Shown: positions 25,651 to 36,976, counted from the first letter of the stretch. The stretch: 64,000 bases of DNA from Rosa chinensis (GCF_002994745.2 NC_037094.1:62494139-62558138), one strand, 5' to 3'. Made by a program: numbers and translations. The notes: a model not told the origin generated them from the letters alone.

Positions 25651-26542
25651 TGGGAAATAAGTTTAGGCGGGACAACCGACTGGTTTTGATTTCAAGGGAA
25701 TGGCGCTCACTCTTCCTCTTGTTGGGCGAAGCTATGAGATGGGCCACGAAATTCCCATTATGTCACTCGGGTTTGGGAACTTTTGGGCTGAACCTTAAAA
25801 ATTGTAGACCTCAACTCTTCGTCCGTGTTGGGCCTAGAATTTCTGCTGGCCCAATCGAAACAAGATCATTCGCTCGATCAAATAATCATGTGGAGAAATA
25901 TGATCATGACGAGATACACTCGGGGTACCAGTTTTACGAACATTTCTTTCTTTTACGTGAGAAGTTAACTAGCAACTGATTATTTACTATATGATTATAT
26001 GCATTACTTTCATGTGATTTATTTTTCTAAAAAAAAAAAAAAAAAAAGGTTTGGAAGCGGACGAAGAAAAGTGATAGAAAACGTACTATTGACCCAAGAG
26101 CAGAAGTAGGGGGTTGTGTAGAGTACTTGGATGTTTATCATACACTCATTTACATATAATTGAACCAAAATTACAATTTAGTTGAACCAAATTTACAACA
26201 TTAACAACAAAGTTATCACATTTGTTTTACACATTTACATATAATTGAACTAAGTTACTACATCGACAACAATTTGTTCATAAACTTATAAAAATATTGT
26301 AGGTGGAGTAATTACCTATAGTAGAACTAAAATTACCCAAAAAATAATTCTATTTACCACAATGACAACAAAATTTTTGTCAGATATGTAAATAAGTGTA
26401 TCACATACATACATGTACCGTAGAATTTCCCTCAGAAGTAGATTACTGGATTTTGACCAAAAACTAGAAACATATAATAATCCTACTACCTCTCCGGCCA
26501 TTGTTTCTCTCTGGTGGTTCAATAAAGTGTGTACATGTTCGA

Positions 26543-28901
26543 TCAATACAAAAATACTGATTCCAATCCGAGCAGGGTAATTATGCGGAGATGGAGAAGA
26601 GAGACACGATTACGAAAAGTACTGAAAGCTGGAGAAATAGAGACAAAACATATAGCCGAGAAGAAGCCAGCCCCAAGCACACAATTCGCAATGGCAAGTC
26701 CTAATGAAGAATGACCCCCTAATACTGCATATGCACCGGTAAGGAATGCAGCCACCATTGCAATCAGAGCGAAAAAGGTACAATTTAGCGCCACACTTAA
26801 TAATGAATCTGACCAGTTCAGTGATGAGAGAAAGCGTAGCATGACAGCACTACTGGACAGAGTCATGGCTAATGTATTTGTTATCACAAACGCCTTGAAA
26901 GCTGCATTTCTTGATAGAACTGCAAAACCTTGATCTGGCCCTTTTTCACTTTGGTAACCACCAGGCACAGTGAAACCTGCTGCGAAGGTTACAGTTGCTA
27001 TGAGTGCAGATACTACCATATGAGATTCTTTTATTTCCTTGTATTTTGACTCTCTGTCACCTTCCTTGTCACCACCTTTGTCTCTTGACACTCGTTGACT
27101 CTCTCTTGCACCAAAATTTCTCAACCCTTGTATGAGGTTCCTCTGCCGCGCAAAAAAATAAAAATGTAATCTAGAAAGCAAACTCAAGGAAAAAGAGGAC
27201 TAGCTAGTAAATAGACCGCCAATTAAAAGCCATAAATATACCTTCCACTGAGAATCAGTTCTATGCAGAATGATGTCTAGCGCGTTCTTATTTTTTTTGT
27301 TGAATGCCATCTTATCGACTCTAGAATCACTGATAAATTCCAAGCCATCGTATTCTTGATCAGAAGTAGCAATTTGATGGAGCGGTGTGTTTCCGACAGA
27401 ATCTTTGCCATTTAAAAGGACGCTACTAAGCCATGGATCTTTCCGAACAAACTCTTCTACTTTTTCTTCATTACCGATAATTGCTAAGTGTAGGGCATTG
27501 CGACCGTCTTGGTCCACCAATTCGCAACTGTCCGGGCAATAGAAAATAAGCTGTTTCAGTACATCTACATGCCCTGCATGGGCTGCATAATGAACGGGTG
27601 TCAACTTGTACATGTTGACAATGTAGGCAGTGGACTTATCACATTCCAGTATTTGTTTCACAATTGAAGCGCGACCCTTAGCTGCAGCCAAATGAAGTGG
27701 AGTCATTCCTAGTGCGTCAGATGCTGTTGCTAGCGTCCTTTCCATCTCAAGTAATCTTCTCGTTAATTCTTCAACATATATAAAAGCAAAGTATCAAGTC
27801 AAAAATTAGTTGCTCAAAATATAATTTAAGGGAGAAAAAAAAAGTTGAACAACAAAATCTCACAAAAAAGGTTTAATTTTAAATAGTTGATTTCCTATAT
27901 TTTTGTAGTTTGTTAAATATATATGGTACTGTAAGTTTCTCTCTTTTCACTTTTCTTAAAATAGGAAATATGATGCTGTAAAAAACAGCCAAGTATTCCC
28001 TACATAAACAAATTAATATGTTTTACAAAAAGTAGTTGGAGATGCTCTTAATCTCAATTTGCAAGTTGTAACCTATTTTAATGAGTAAATATATTATGTA
28101 TTCAACAACATGAATATGCTTACGTTCATCACCGTAGGTAGCTGCAGCGTGTAAAGCTGTTATACCATCGGGTCCTTGGTAGGATGGATTCGTGCAAGTG
28201 TCGAGCATTTCAAAAACCAATTTTGGATATCCCCTCTCGGCAGCCATGTAGAGCGGAGTTTCCCCACCATTATTAGCAGAGTACAAAAACTCGGGGTCTT
28301 CCCTAGTCAATATCTTAACCACATCAAGGTGATCGAACCGCACTGCCTCGTGCAAGGCTGTGTTTTTCTCCTCGTTAGGTCTTCTAATGAGAAACTGGTA
28401 GTATACGTCTTTTGATGAGATACCTTCCTCGAGGTCGCCATGCCAGTCTTTCGCAGCCCGAATAAGAACTTCAACTATGTCAGCACGTCCGTGTCTTGCC
28501 GCCAAGTGTAAGGCAGTATCACCGCTCTCGTTTGGCTGCAATAGTAGCCGCTGGCACATTTTAAGCATCTCCCTTACAACCTCGGCTGATTTCAGCAATT
28601 CTTCAGACTCTGTCAACCTTGCACTGCCTACGCAAGCTATATAGACATGGAGGACTGTGTTTTTGGTTGAAGTCAGTATTTGGTGAAGATGATCACTATG
28701 TTCTCTAAGGGCATCAATATTGCCCTCTCGTGCCGCCTTGAACACCTGAGTATCCATGCCGCTTAAGCGTCTCTTAACTGGTGTAGATTTCTGCTGATTC
28801 CATTCAGAACAGAACACTGCGTTGGTCTCCTCCAGTATCGTGGCATGATAGGCCGATGTTGGACTACTGATCTCCGTCTCAGCTGAATCAGAGGGATTCA
28901 T
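26543..28901 (-). CDS. Ankyrin-repeat membrane protein with PGG domain (ACD6/ITN1 type)
   Basis: Three exons on the minus strand: 28901-28124, 27768-27242 and 27142-26543. Introns are GT..AG (355 and 99 bp) and the join gives 634 residues, a normal length for the family. Residues about 50-420 hold ankyrin repeats with repeated TALHLAA, TPLYMAA, TPLHLAA, TPVHYAA and NALHLA cores. Exon 3 encodes the PGG domain (PGG at about residues 495-497, in AGFTVPGGY) and four hydrophobic segments after about residue 475. The protein is thus expected to sit in a membrane with its ankyrin face in the cytosol. Relatives include ACD6 (defence and cell death) and ITN1 (salt tolerance), but this branch is large and the role of this member cannot be inferred. 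No disabling change was seen. A relic of a second N-terminus lies 0.3 kb upstream. Confidence 0.9.
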
Positions 28902-29025
28902 TTTCTTTTTCTCTTCTAGTACAGAACAAGCTAGAATTCGAAAGATAAATGATCAAAGAGGATATTAATGAGCCAAAAACTAGGTTGGTCAGGGAGTGCA
29001 GGATGATTTTAGGGTGAAGAGAACT

Positions 29026-29035
29026 GTTATATAAT
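29026..29035 (-). promoter_or_regulatory. TATA box candidate of the ankyrin gene
   Basis: The minus strand reads ATTATATAAC about 125 bp upstream of the ATG at 28901, a usual leader distance in plants. Confidence 0.5.
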
Positions 29036-29184
29036 AGAGCAGCTACTCGAGCATGGCGAGGTTATTCAAATTAAGTTTTACTGGCTTCAATACGTAGCAA
29101 CTTGGAAAGGGTGGGGTCTATCTCCATGGACTTAGGCGTTTAGCAAGTCTTCTGGTATAAGTAATGGGACGAATTCACTAATTC

Positions 29185-29268
29185 CTACAGGTTCGAATTG
29201 GAACTGGAAGGCACGTTGGTCTCTGGTAATTCAGTACTCTTGGTCTCAGGTGAATTGGAGGGATTCAT
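29185..29268 (-). pseudogene. Relic of a second ankyrin-gene N-terminus
   Basis: ATG at 29268-29266 starts MNPSNSPETKSTELPETN, close to MNPSDSAETEISS of the gene at 28901. The frame stops after about 27 codons. The CATTT context around the ATG is also shared. It is best read as what is left of a tandem paralogue. It could instead be an upstream ORF of the same gene if transcription starts further out. Confidence 0.6.
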
Positions 29269-29388
29269 TTTGGTAGTTTTTAAGGTATGTTTCGATTGTA
29301 GGGTTTGGAATAAGAAAGAGAATCACCCCGTCCACGTTTATATATGAAATTACGTATTTTGCTTGTGAATTAACCAAGACTAGCAAAA

Positions 29389-30490
29389 AAGATATTGGTT
29401 TTAGGATTGACAAATTGGGTGAGGAACGCGACCCACGTGCGCAGAAGAAAAGGAAAAACCCGGAGGTGTTCGTTTCTCTCCCGGCCAAGCGCCACAGGCA
29501 ATCCTGCCGTTGCGTTCCAGCCCGGGAGGGGATGTCGTTGCTGGTTAGTGATGGGTCTTCAGGGCAGAGACGCGGTCTAGGGGAGGAGGGTGGGCTCTTG
29601 ACCTCGGGTTGGGCAAATCTCTCGATCTGTCCCTCTCGGATCAGGGGCGACGGCAGTTGTGCGGATGCAGCAAATTGCTTCTGGCCGGCAGTGGGAGATG
29701 GCGTCATCGACGAAGCGATCTGGGTTATGGTGGATGGGAGCAACTCAAGGCAGCAGGGATCCTGGTTGGGATCTGTTTCTGTCGTGATTCTGGATCTGGT
29801 TGCATTGTCAATTCGGTGTATAATCTGTATGCATATTGGCAAGGTGGAGTGGCGGTATCAGGAAGCGGCGAGGCCTCGGGGTGGTGTTGATGGTGCTTGC
29901 CGATGGCGGGATTGGTTTTCTGCATTGGTTGATTACTGCTCGGGGAAGTGGGTGTTGGGCCGGGCCCCTGTTTTTGGCCTTGCTGGTGTGGCTTGGTTTC
30001 CGTTTGTTTTAGTTTTAGTTGTGTTTTAATTAGGGTTTTCAGTTTGGTTTGGTCAGGTTTAATAAGTCCCTACTCTTCTGAGCTAGGGTTGGTCTCCTAC
30101 TCTGTTGAGATAGGAGTTGGTCTAGGTGTTCGGCCATGTAAATGGTGTCATTCCCAAGGACGAGGACGATTTTGTTCAACTCTGGTTTACTTTTGTTGTC
30201 AATTTGCTGGTATGAGATCCTTTACACGTGGTCTAGTACCTTCGGACACGGTGTTGAAGAGGACGCTGCCTTCTTGGCGGTTGATTATAAGGTTTTACTA
30301 GAATTTTCGAGTTCAAATGCTCAAAGTAGCCTTGGAAATTGGCGTTTGGTGGTTAGAGTTTGGCCCTTTGACCTAATGGTCTCTGTAACTGCGGTTTCTT
30401 AAGGTTTAGGTTCATGGTTGAGGTTTAGGTTTCTTGAGGTTAATCAATAGGCTTTATTGATTAATGGATATTTTCTGTTCTAAAAAAAAA
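29389..30490 (+). mobile_element. LINE-type retroposon with target duplication
   Basis: A 17-bp direct repeat with one mismatch flanks it: AACCAAGACTAGCAAAA at 29372-29388 and AACTAAGACTAGCAAAA at 30491-30507. The insert ends in an A run at 30482-30492. It is strikingly GC-rich in its first 600 bases, then shifts to a GGTTT-rich 3' end, as in plant LINE 3' regions. No intact LINE domain was recognised. The piece may be an ORF1 C-terminal region plus 3' UTR. Open frames on both strands here are a by-product of GC content. Confidence 0.7.
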
Positions 30491-30494
30491 AACT

Positions 30495-30647
30495 AAGACT
30501 AGCAAAAGTCATTTGAGAATAAAATATTGCGTTAGATACTTGCCCAAGACTAGCAAAAGTCATTTGAGAATAAAATATTGCGTAAGATACTTGCCCAAGA
30601 CTAGCAAAAGTCATTTGAGAATAAAATATTGCGTAAGATACTTGCCC
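30495..30647. repeat. 51-bp tandem repeat, three copies
   Basis: Copies start at 30495, 30546 and 30597, and differ at one site by eye (GCGTTAGAT versus GCGTAAGAT). The unit begins AAGACTAGCAAAAGTCATTT. The first unit overlaps the right target duplicate of the retroposon. Because 51 is a multiple of three, a repetitive frame stays open, but nothing supports coding. Confidence 0.9.
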
Positions 30648-31696
30648 ATTGTAAGCAACATGGCATCTCGGTTTCCACTAGGAATAATGCTCGTGCTTTG
30701 CTGCAGAATTTGTTCTTGTAAACGAATTAGAACCATGAAATACAAAAGTGAAATTATTCCATTCTATTGAAATTAAAAAAAAAAAAAAAAAACTTTTCAT
30801 ACAACGGTGTTGTTATTAACACACCTTAAATCTCTATTCACACACCCTACTAACTTTTCATTCTTTTAAGTTCACATTTATTTTGGTAAAATGTGTTAAC
30901 TAACCATCTTTTGTAATCTTTCCCATTCTCTAATACAAATTCAACTAATCTTCACACCAAAATCTCTCAAATCCAAAAGACATGCAATGCTATCGCACTT
31001 GTTCATTTTTGTTCTTGGTCAATCACTTGTTCATTTTTTGTTCTATCCTAATTTTTTTGCTTCACAAAATTCGATCAATTAGATTTAGACAATAATTGAT
31101 CAAATTTTGTTGAAGCAAAATGATTAGGGTATAATAAAAAATGAACGAGTGATTTACCTCAAAACAAAAACGAACAAGTGCGATAGTATCACATGTCTTC
31201 TGAATTTTGGTGTGAAGATCAGTTGAATTTGTATTAGAGAATGAGAAAGAAAATTGCAAAAGAATGTTAGTTAAGACATTGTACCAATAATAAATGTATA
31301 TTTAAAGAATAAATAATGGTTAGGGTGTGTGAATAGAGATTTAAAATGTGTTAATAACAACACCCTTTATACATATCTTTTTCATTCCAGTTGAAGTCTA
31401 TTCAAAAAGTAGGTTAACCTAGTAAAAGTTGCTAATGGAGGTCGTTTGTGCAGAATCGGATTTAGTACATTAACTTTTGTGCTTCTGTGGCTTAATATTC
31501 TAGCTGAGTTACCTTCGCTTCCTATTTTTCCTACTTCATGCTTCATCGATCATTCTGGTTGTTTGAATATATGCCATGCACAGATATCTCTTTGGTCACA
31601 AATTCTTTTTAAAGCGAGTCACACAATGTGTCATCTGTTTTAGCTTTTTGAATAGTACCATTTTGCTAGCTTGAACTAATTCTTTGTTGATTGCAG
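30648..31696. other. Spacer with an inverted-repeat foldback
   Basis: Segments near 30810-31075 (ACAACGGTGTTGTTATTAAC, then CACACCCTA) reappear inverted near 31075-31370 (TTAGGGTGTGTGAAT, GTTAATAACAACACC). This makes a foldback of about 560 bp with TIR-like ends, probably a MITE. The exact ends and target duplication were not resolved. Confidence 0.5.
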
Positions 31697-31923
31697 CATT
31701 CAGGTACCAAAAGAATCATTACAATGTGTTTATGGTCAACCAAACTGGGTATGACAACTGCACCCTGGATAGTGCAGTAGGGAACTCGAGCAGTGGCAAG
31801 GACTTCATGCTCCGCAATGATTCCAAGAGATACTACATTTGTGGAATGGCCAGTGCTTCAATGGGATCTTCTCGTCCATCCTCTGCCCACGCCAACAGCA
31901 TTTACTGTGTCATGTGCACCTAG
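31697..31923 (+). pseudogene. Phytocyanin exon 2 relic
   Basis: A clean acceptor (TTGATTGCAG, 31687-31696) precedes a frame reading FRYQKNHYNVFMVNQTGYDNC, then SSGKDFMLRND, RYYICG, and a stop at 31921. This is the second half of a phytocyanin (blue copper/uclacyanin-like) domain, whose single intron sits at this place. The HxV copper-ligand position reads YNV, and the motif after the Cys lacks the usual GHC. No first exon with a signal peptide was found in the 300 bases upstream. The last codons coincide with the start of the segmental duplication, which copied only this 3' end. Confidence 0.65.
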
Positions 31924-32559
31924 AATTTTACTACTGACACTGGTGAGTGTCACCTATTACGTACTAAAGAAATTACAATGTGGGAAGCATTATCCCCCCA
32001 GAAAGAAAAAATTGTTAGACGGTTAGTCAGCTGGATATTAAATTAAGCAAGAGGTTTGACAATCAATTCATACGCAGTACAAGACCAATGATTTGCAGGA
32101 TTTAAGATTTTTAGTGACAGTTTATGAGATTTAAAAGTTGCACAAATAAAAAGAAAAACAGAGTAGTAGATTTCTGATCAATAATGTGTCATGAAACATT
32201 TGTTATCCACTAAGTAATGTCGATTTTTATTATTTAAACGATCATTTACACAAAACATAGAGCAGAAAATCCAGAAAATGAGTAATGGAAAATAGATAGT
32301 ATTGAAATTAATCAAATAAATCAACCATGGTCCATTGATTCAAACTGAAATTTCAAAAACACTGATTTGAACGATCTAATGTCAAAATCATTTTGATAAT
32401 TTGATTGATGCATGAAATATGAAGGGGGAAAAAACAAAAACAAAAAGAAGGAAAAACCGTACAATGAATTATTCAAGAAATCTTTGGAAGCAAGCACAGG
32501 TATAGTAAACTTGTCACCTAGTATTGGGTTGGAGATGACGATAGATCATATACAAAAGG

Positions 32560-33455
32560 ATATGGTTTGATCATATGCAAAAGGATATGGTTTTAACATC
32601 TAGTTTGATGTATGTTCTTCGAATCAAGTCTCATTAGGAATTCTATGAACTTAGTGCTTTGTGTTGGAATTTTGGTTGAAGATGGGTCCTTTTCATTCTG
32701 ATTTAAAGGATATGGTTTGGGGATAGTTCATGTGTAATCAATCAAACCATATATGCAAATTTGTGGGTCTAATATGTTGAAATGTTATGATCGTGCACAA
32801 TTTGAAATCTGGGTTCTTTGTTTGGACGCCCAATTTGGATTTCGAAGTCGTCGGCAAGAACGCTTCTATTCAATGGAAGCTAATCCGAATTCATTACCCA
32901 TGAATTGCAGCTTCAATATTTCTGAAAACATTCAAAAACAAGCTGCAGAGACTAAAGAAATAGAGCTGCGCATAGAATAGATTTGGATAATGGGTATTGC
33001 AAATCTCTTCTGAGCGACTGGGTTTGGTTTCATCTTCTTGTTCTTATTTATTTGGGTTCTCCATTATTAGTTTTTTAATAAAAGAAAAAAAAAATATTGG
33101 CGTTAACAGTGTTAACTCTCTGCTGAGAGAGGACAGGTGTCAACAACTGGGGAAGTGACAGAATAGGGACAGAGAAATTCGGGACAGCAGATTTCCTCCC
33201 ATAAATCAGACTTTATTATTTACACTTGTCTATGTAATTTTGTTATGATTAATACGCTCTTGACTTTGTGCTATCTTTAAAATATTGTTTCGAAATGAGG
33301 TTAGTTGCGATGCATAATTTCATTTTTATGGTGTTGAGGCACATGTTGTGCGGAGAGGAATTTTCATTTACTATGATATGGATTTTCATTTTCCTTCTTA
33401 TGGACATTGCCTAATCTCTCATAGGTTCCTTGGTATATATAATCTTCTTGTTTAA
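32560..33455. other. Spacer inside copy B, no gene recognised
   Basis: Contains direct repeats of AAAAGGATATGG near 32556 and 32577. There is a 75-codon open frame (32753-32980) without a recognised family. Otherwise AT-rich. Confidence 0.35.
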
Positions 33456-33600
33456 GAGCAAATGTTTTTTTTTTTTTTTTTTGAAAGGAGTTTGAAACTC
33501 AGCCCCACGCCCGATAATATTATTAGTAGAAAACATAGAGTACAACGAGGATGACATAACACCTAAGCCCCGGAAAGGAAGTGTATATACTTAATTCAAA
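33456..33600 (-). mobile_element. LINE 3' end fragment (minus strand)
   Basis: A T run (about 33464-33481) is followed by GAAACTCAGCCCCACGCCC and CATAACACCTAAGCCCC. The same order (CTCAGCCCCACGGCC, then CATAAAACCTGAACCCC) occurs at 40247-40327 next to LINE RNase H. This is therefore the A-tailed 3' end of the same LINE family, heavily 5'-truncated. Confidence 0.6.
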
Positions 33601-34040
33601 TCTTCCCAATTATTGCGCAGGAAAAAAAGATTTCTACATCGTTTTTCATCTTTTATGGTCAGGAACTATATCATTGAGTTAGAATATGCCAAAATATGCT
33701 AAGAACTTGTATCAATTAAGTACAACATGATATACAGCAAATTCCTTTTGACATGACTACCATTTTGCAGTGTTAAATAAAAAAATAAAATAAAAAAACT
33801 ATTTTGCATTATCTCTCAAGCTGTTTCTTTCTTCTTTAATTTGCCAACTTCTTTTGTCCCCGTTGGCGTTAACTGCCATTTTGCTCTTATATGAACTAAG
33901 CAATTGGGAGAAAAACACTTGGTGATCGAAACCGTGAAGGCCTCGATTACCAACCCTCTGGCGTTGTTGTAGATCCAAGTTCCTAGTATTGTTCTAGAGA
34001 AGTTGAAAAGCCCACTGATGTTTAGGTGTTGATTTTAATT

Positions 34041-34339
34041 GGATAAATTTCAGTTTAGTACCCTGTGGTTTGGGGGTAACATCATGTCAGTCCCTACTCT
34101 TTCAATTTGATCAGCAACACTCCTGTGCTTTCAATTTTAATCAGCTGAAATTTTACTGTTCCGTCCAATTTGAACATTAACTTTGACTGGATTAACAAAG
34201 TAAAATTTGGACGGAACAGTAAAATTTGGGCACGGCTGATTGAAATTGAAAGCACAGGGGTGTTGCTGATCAAATTGAAAAAGTAGGGACTGATATGATG
34301 TTACCCCCAAATCATAGAGTACTAAACTAAAATTAATCC
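34041..34339. mobile_element. Mutator-type foldback MITE
   Basis: The element starts GGATAAATTTCAGTTTAG and ends CTAAAATTAATCC in inverted order. Its arms of about 130 bp pair over almost the whole length. Exact 9-bp duplicates ATTTTAATT lie at 34032-34040 and 34340-34348. A 9-bp duplication with long inverted arms fits Mutator-like elements. At 299 bp it cannot encode a transposase. Confidence 0.85.
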
Positions 34340-34349
34340 ATTTTAATTC

Positions 34350-35185
34350 CCAGGTTCTGTAGCAAAATTTAGAGAAAGATATCTGTAATTAACAAAGCTA
34401 GGTTTCTAATTAATTAAACCAAGTACGTAGTAAATGCAAGCATGCCTTGGTTCTCTAATTGTCGGACCTTCTTTTCTGTCAAACCAAAATCAATCATAAA
34501 GAACACAAACTACTTCCTGCAGAAAATTGAAAAATTCATAAATTCTACAGCAGACAATAGTCATGGCCTTGATTACTAAACCTAGAACCAGAGTTGTACA
34601 ATTAAGAGAGAAGAAAACTACTAAAACAAAAATAATATAGCCTCTTCGAGTACAAAACTGGAATCCAAATCCTAGCTCGGCCAGAAACGGGGTAGGATTT
34701 GTTTAAATTGTATGAATTGAGATCAACCAATAAATGAAATCATCAATTCACTTTCTTTTTCAAAAGCAAGCTCTATCTCGAGAAGCATTTCCTCCCCAGC
34801 ACTCTCACCGACTTCCTCCTTTTGTTTCAGTTTTGGAGAACCACCTTTCATGTACGTATATATGTACAATGATAGCAATTGATACTGAACTGCTCCATCA
34901 AACGTAGGAGGGAACAGTTTATACATTTTACGTTCCATGATTTTCTCCGTGTCCTCCAGCATATTGCTCTTAATTTTCTGATTTATTTTTATTTAACTTT
35001 TTACTATAGTAACCCATGAGCATACCATTTATATGCATGACTTATATACATTAATAGATGGGTAATTCGGGCACTTCGTATTTTGGTGAAGCCCTTTGAC
35101 ACCAAACACCGACTTCCATTTATAGTAGTAGAGATGAGATCACACAGAAATGGGCCCTGATAGAAACTTTTCATGTTATTATCTC
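34350..35185. other. Spacer with an unrecognised minus-strand ORF
   Basis: The minus strand is open from 34962 to 34723 for 79 codons, with an acidic, Glu-rich end (KQKEEVGESAGEE). I do not recognise the family. It may be a fragment of a gene exon. Confidence 0.25.
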
Positions 35186-35336
35186 CCTCGGGTTGGGCAC
35201 TTTTGGGCTGAACCTTAAAAATTGTAGACTTCGACTCTTCGTCCACGCTTGGACCAGGAGTTATGCTAGCCCAAATTTTCGCTTGATCAAATAATCGTGT
35301 GAAGAATCAAGAATATAGACTGATAGATGCTCTTAG

Positions 35337-36197
35337 CAGGGCCGGCCCTGGGTATAGGCCCAGCAGGCCTATGCATATAGCCCCCAAATTTCATGGGCCC
35401 CCGAAATTAAACCAAGTTTTATATATATATATATATATATATGTAAAAAAAAAAATGTAATATGTGTCCTAGATATTGATCTAGCTTGTCGTTCTATCGC
35501 ATAAAAAAAAAATCTTGTCGTTCTATACTTCTTCTACACGGCTTCTCGGCGAGAGACTCAAAGACAACGACTCTTGTTCTTCCCCAATCCCAAATTCTGA
35601 ATTCTCAAATCTCAAACCTAGCAGGTAATTGATCATTAGATCATCGATTCATCGTGGCCAATAATCACCATCATGTGCAATTATTCTTTGAGTTTTCTTG
35701 TTCTTCGTAAATTGTTGTTTTATTAATTTTTCTGAATTTTTGGGCAAATTTGGGAATTGACAAGAAAGAAAGAGCGATTGAATTTAACTTTTTGAGACTA
35801 ACACAACAATTTCGTTGGGTAAGTCTGTAAGTATTCTTTGCAAATTTAAATGCTTTTCGATGAATCAATGATTAAGCTTTTTGGGTTTGTTTTCTTTAAT
35901 TTTATTTTCTTATTTGATTCGTCTGAAATAATAGTTATAACTTATTATGAATTAAGTGCATGATGCTTATTTGTTTATGGAATAATGCCGTAGTGGTATC
36001 AATATCAGATGCAAGCTAGAAGCTTTTTTTTTAATATTTTTTTTTTATACATGAACCACAAAGATGTACTCTTCTTATTTTACATACATGAATATATAAT
36101 CAACCTTCTTTTTGGAATAGTCATCACATATTTGAAGGTGGGGGAGCCCCATTCTTGTTTTTTGCCTAGAGCCCCTGAAAACTCAGGGCCGGCCCTG
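35337..36197. mobile_element. Non-autonomous hAT element
   Basis: Both ends carry CAGGGCCGGCCCTG in inverted order (35337-35350 and 36184-36197). The inner arms also match loosely (GGCCCAGCAGGCC / GGGGCTCTAGGC). Perfect 8-bp duplicates GCTCTTAG flank it (35329-35336 and 36198-36205). The 8-bp duplication and CAGGG ends define hAT (Tip100-like). No transposase was recognised in 861 bp. The interior holds a leader-like stretch with a splice donor (CCTAGCAGGTAATTG near 35620), perhaps left from the parent transposase gene. Confidence 0.9.
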
Positions 36198-36260
36198 GCT
36201 CTTAGTATCAGTTGTTTTACAAACATTTCTTTCCTTTACATGTTTAGAGAAGTTAATATG

Positions 36261-36976
36261 ATAGCCAACCATTTTACAAATACAGGTAAAAACATCTCTC
36301 AAAATTGTGCATGGTGTAATAATTTTTCTTCCCATGCTCAATCATTATTATTGTACATTTTGGGGAGCCCTTCTAATGAAAACCACTTAATGAGCGCTAG
36401 TTGAGGACTTTCTAATCAACGTTTTGGGAGACCCACGTTCGATTACATTATGGCAAATCAACTGTTAGATGCTTATGTATGCATGAGTAGATCACTTCTG
36501 AAAATTTTCTTCCAAATTGTTAATCATTAAGGTACTGAACTAGATAAACTCAATGGATGAACCAAATGTATCAAACATGAACCGTTCATGTTCATAAATG
36601 ATAAATCACGATTATGAATGTCTTAACGATTTTCAATTTGGTTGAAAAATTGCATAAATGATCTACACATGAATATTTAAATATCTAAAGGTTGATTTGC
36701 AGAAACGTGATTGAAAAGTATATCTCACAAAAAAATCCTCATTTTAGTAGTCCTCATTAGAAGCTCTCTCTTACGTTTTGATAACTCCTTGTAAGAGGAT
36801 CTGGTTTGTAATTGTATTTTCCTATCAAAAAAAAAAAATAGATGAACACATGTTTAGAAGATAAAATGAAACTTGTGAGAATGTGGAGTGTTATCCAAAG
36901 ATGGAGAAAATATAATTTTGCTTAAAAATTTATAAAATTTTGAATTTGTAAACATATTGTCAATTGATTTTGGGTT
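36261..36976. other. Spacer, no gene recognised
   Basis: AT-rich. An A run (36826-36838) follows TGTAAGAGGATCTGG, which could be the tail of a short retroposon. No convincing target duplicate was found. Confidence 0.35.

Larger units (their letters stand above)
22834..25975. repeat. Segmental duplication, copy A
   Basis: Blocks of this stretch recur in the same orientation at 31.9-36.25 kb. Block 1 is 22834-23473, matching 31895-32531 almost continuously with small gaps. A short block at 25087-25112 (GATGATAGATCATATACAAA) matches 32531-32556. A last block at about 25775-25975 (TTTTGGGCTGAACCTTAAAA) matches 35190-35300 and then 36206-36260. Copy A has 1.6 kb between blocks 1 and 2 that copy B lacks, including a MITE. 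Confidence 0.75.
31895..36260. repeat. Segmental duplication, copy B
   Basis: This is the partner of 22834-25975, in the same orientation. Block 1 continues from the phytocyanin stop to about 32531, then jumps to the sequence homologous to 25087. The last block (35190-36260) is interrupted by a hAT element at 35337-36197. The region between, about 32.6-35.15 kb, is not shared with copy A. Confidence 0.75.

Noticed and set aside
25350..25979. Plus-strand frames of 74 and 109 codons
   Set aside because: No family was recognised. The second frame is not kept in the duplicated copy at 35.2 kb, so coding is unlikely.
29246..30301. Several overlapping open frames of 90-200 codons on both strands
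   Set aside because: They arise from the GC-rich retroposon; none shows a recognised domain and they overlap each other in opposite strands.
30513..30770. Repetitive 85-codon frame
   Set aside because: It exists because the 51-bp repeat is a multiple of three; there is no start context or conservation to support it.
36555..36853. Possible SINE-like retroposon ending at the A run 36826-36838
   Set aside because: The only candidate duplicates (GATGAACCAAATGT and GATGAACACATGT) are imperfect and no Pol III box was convincing.
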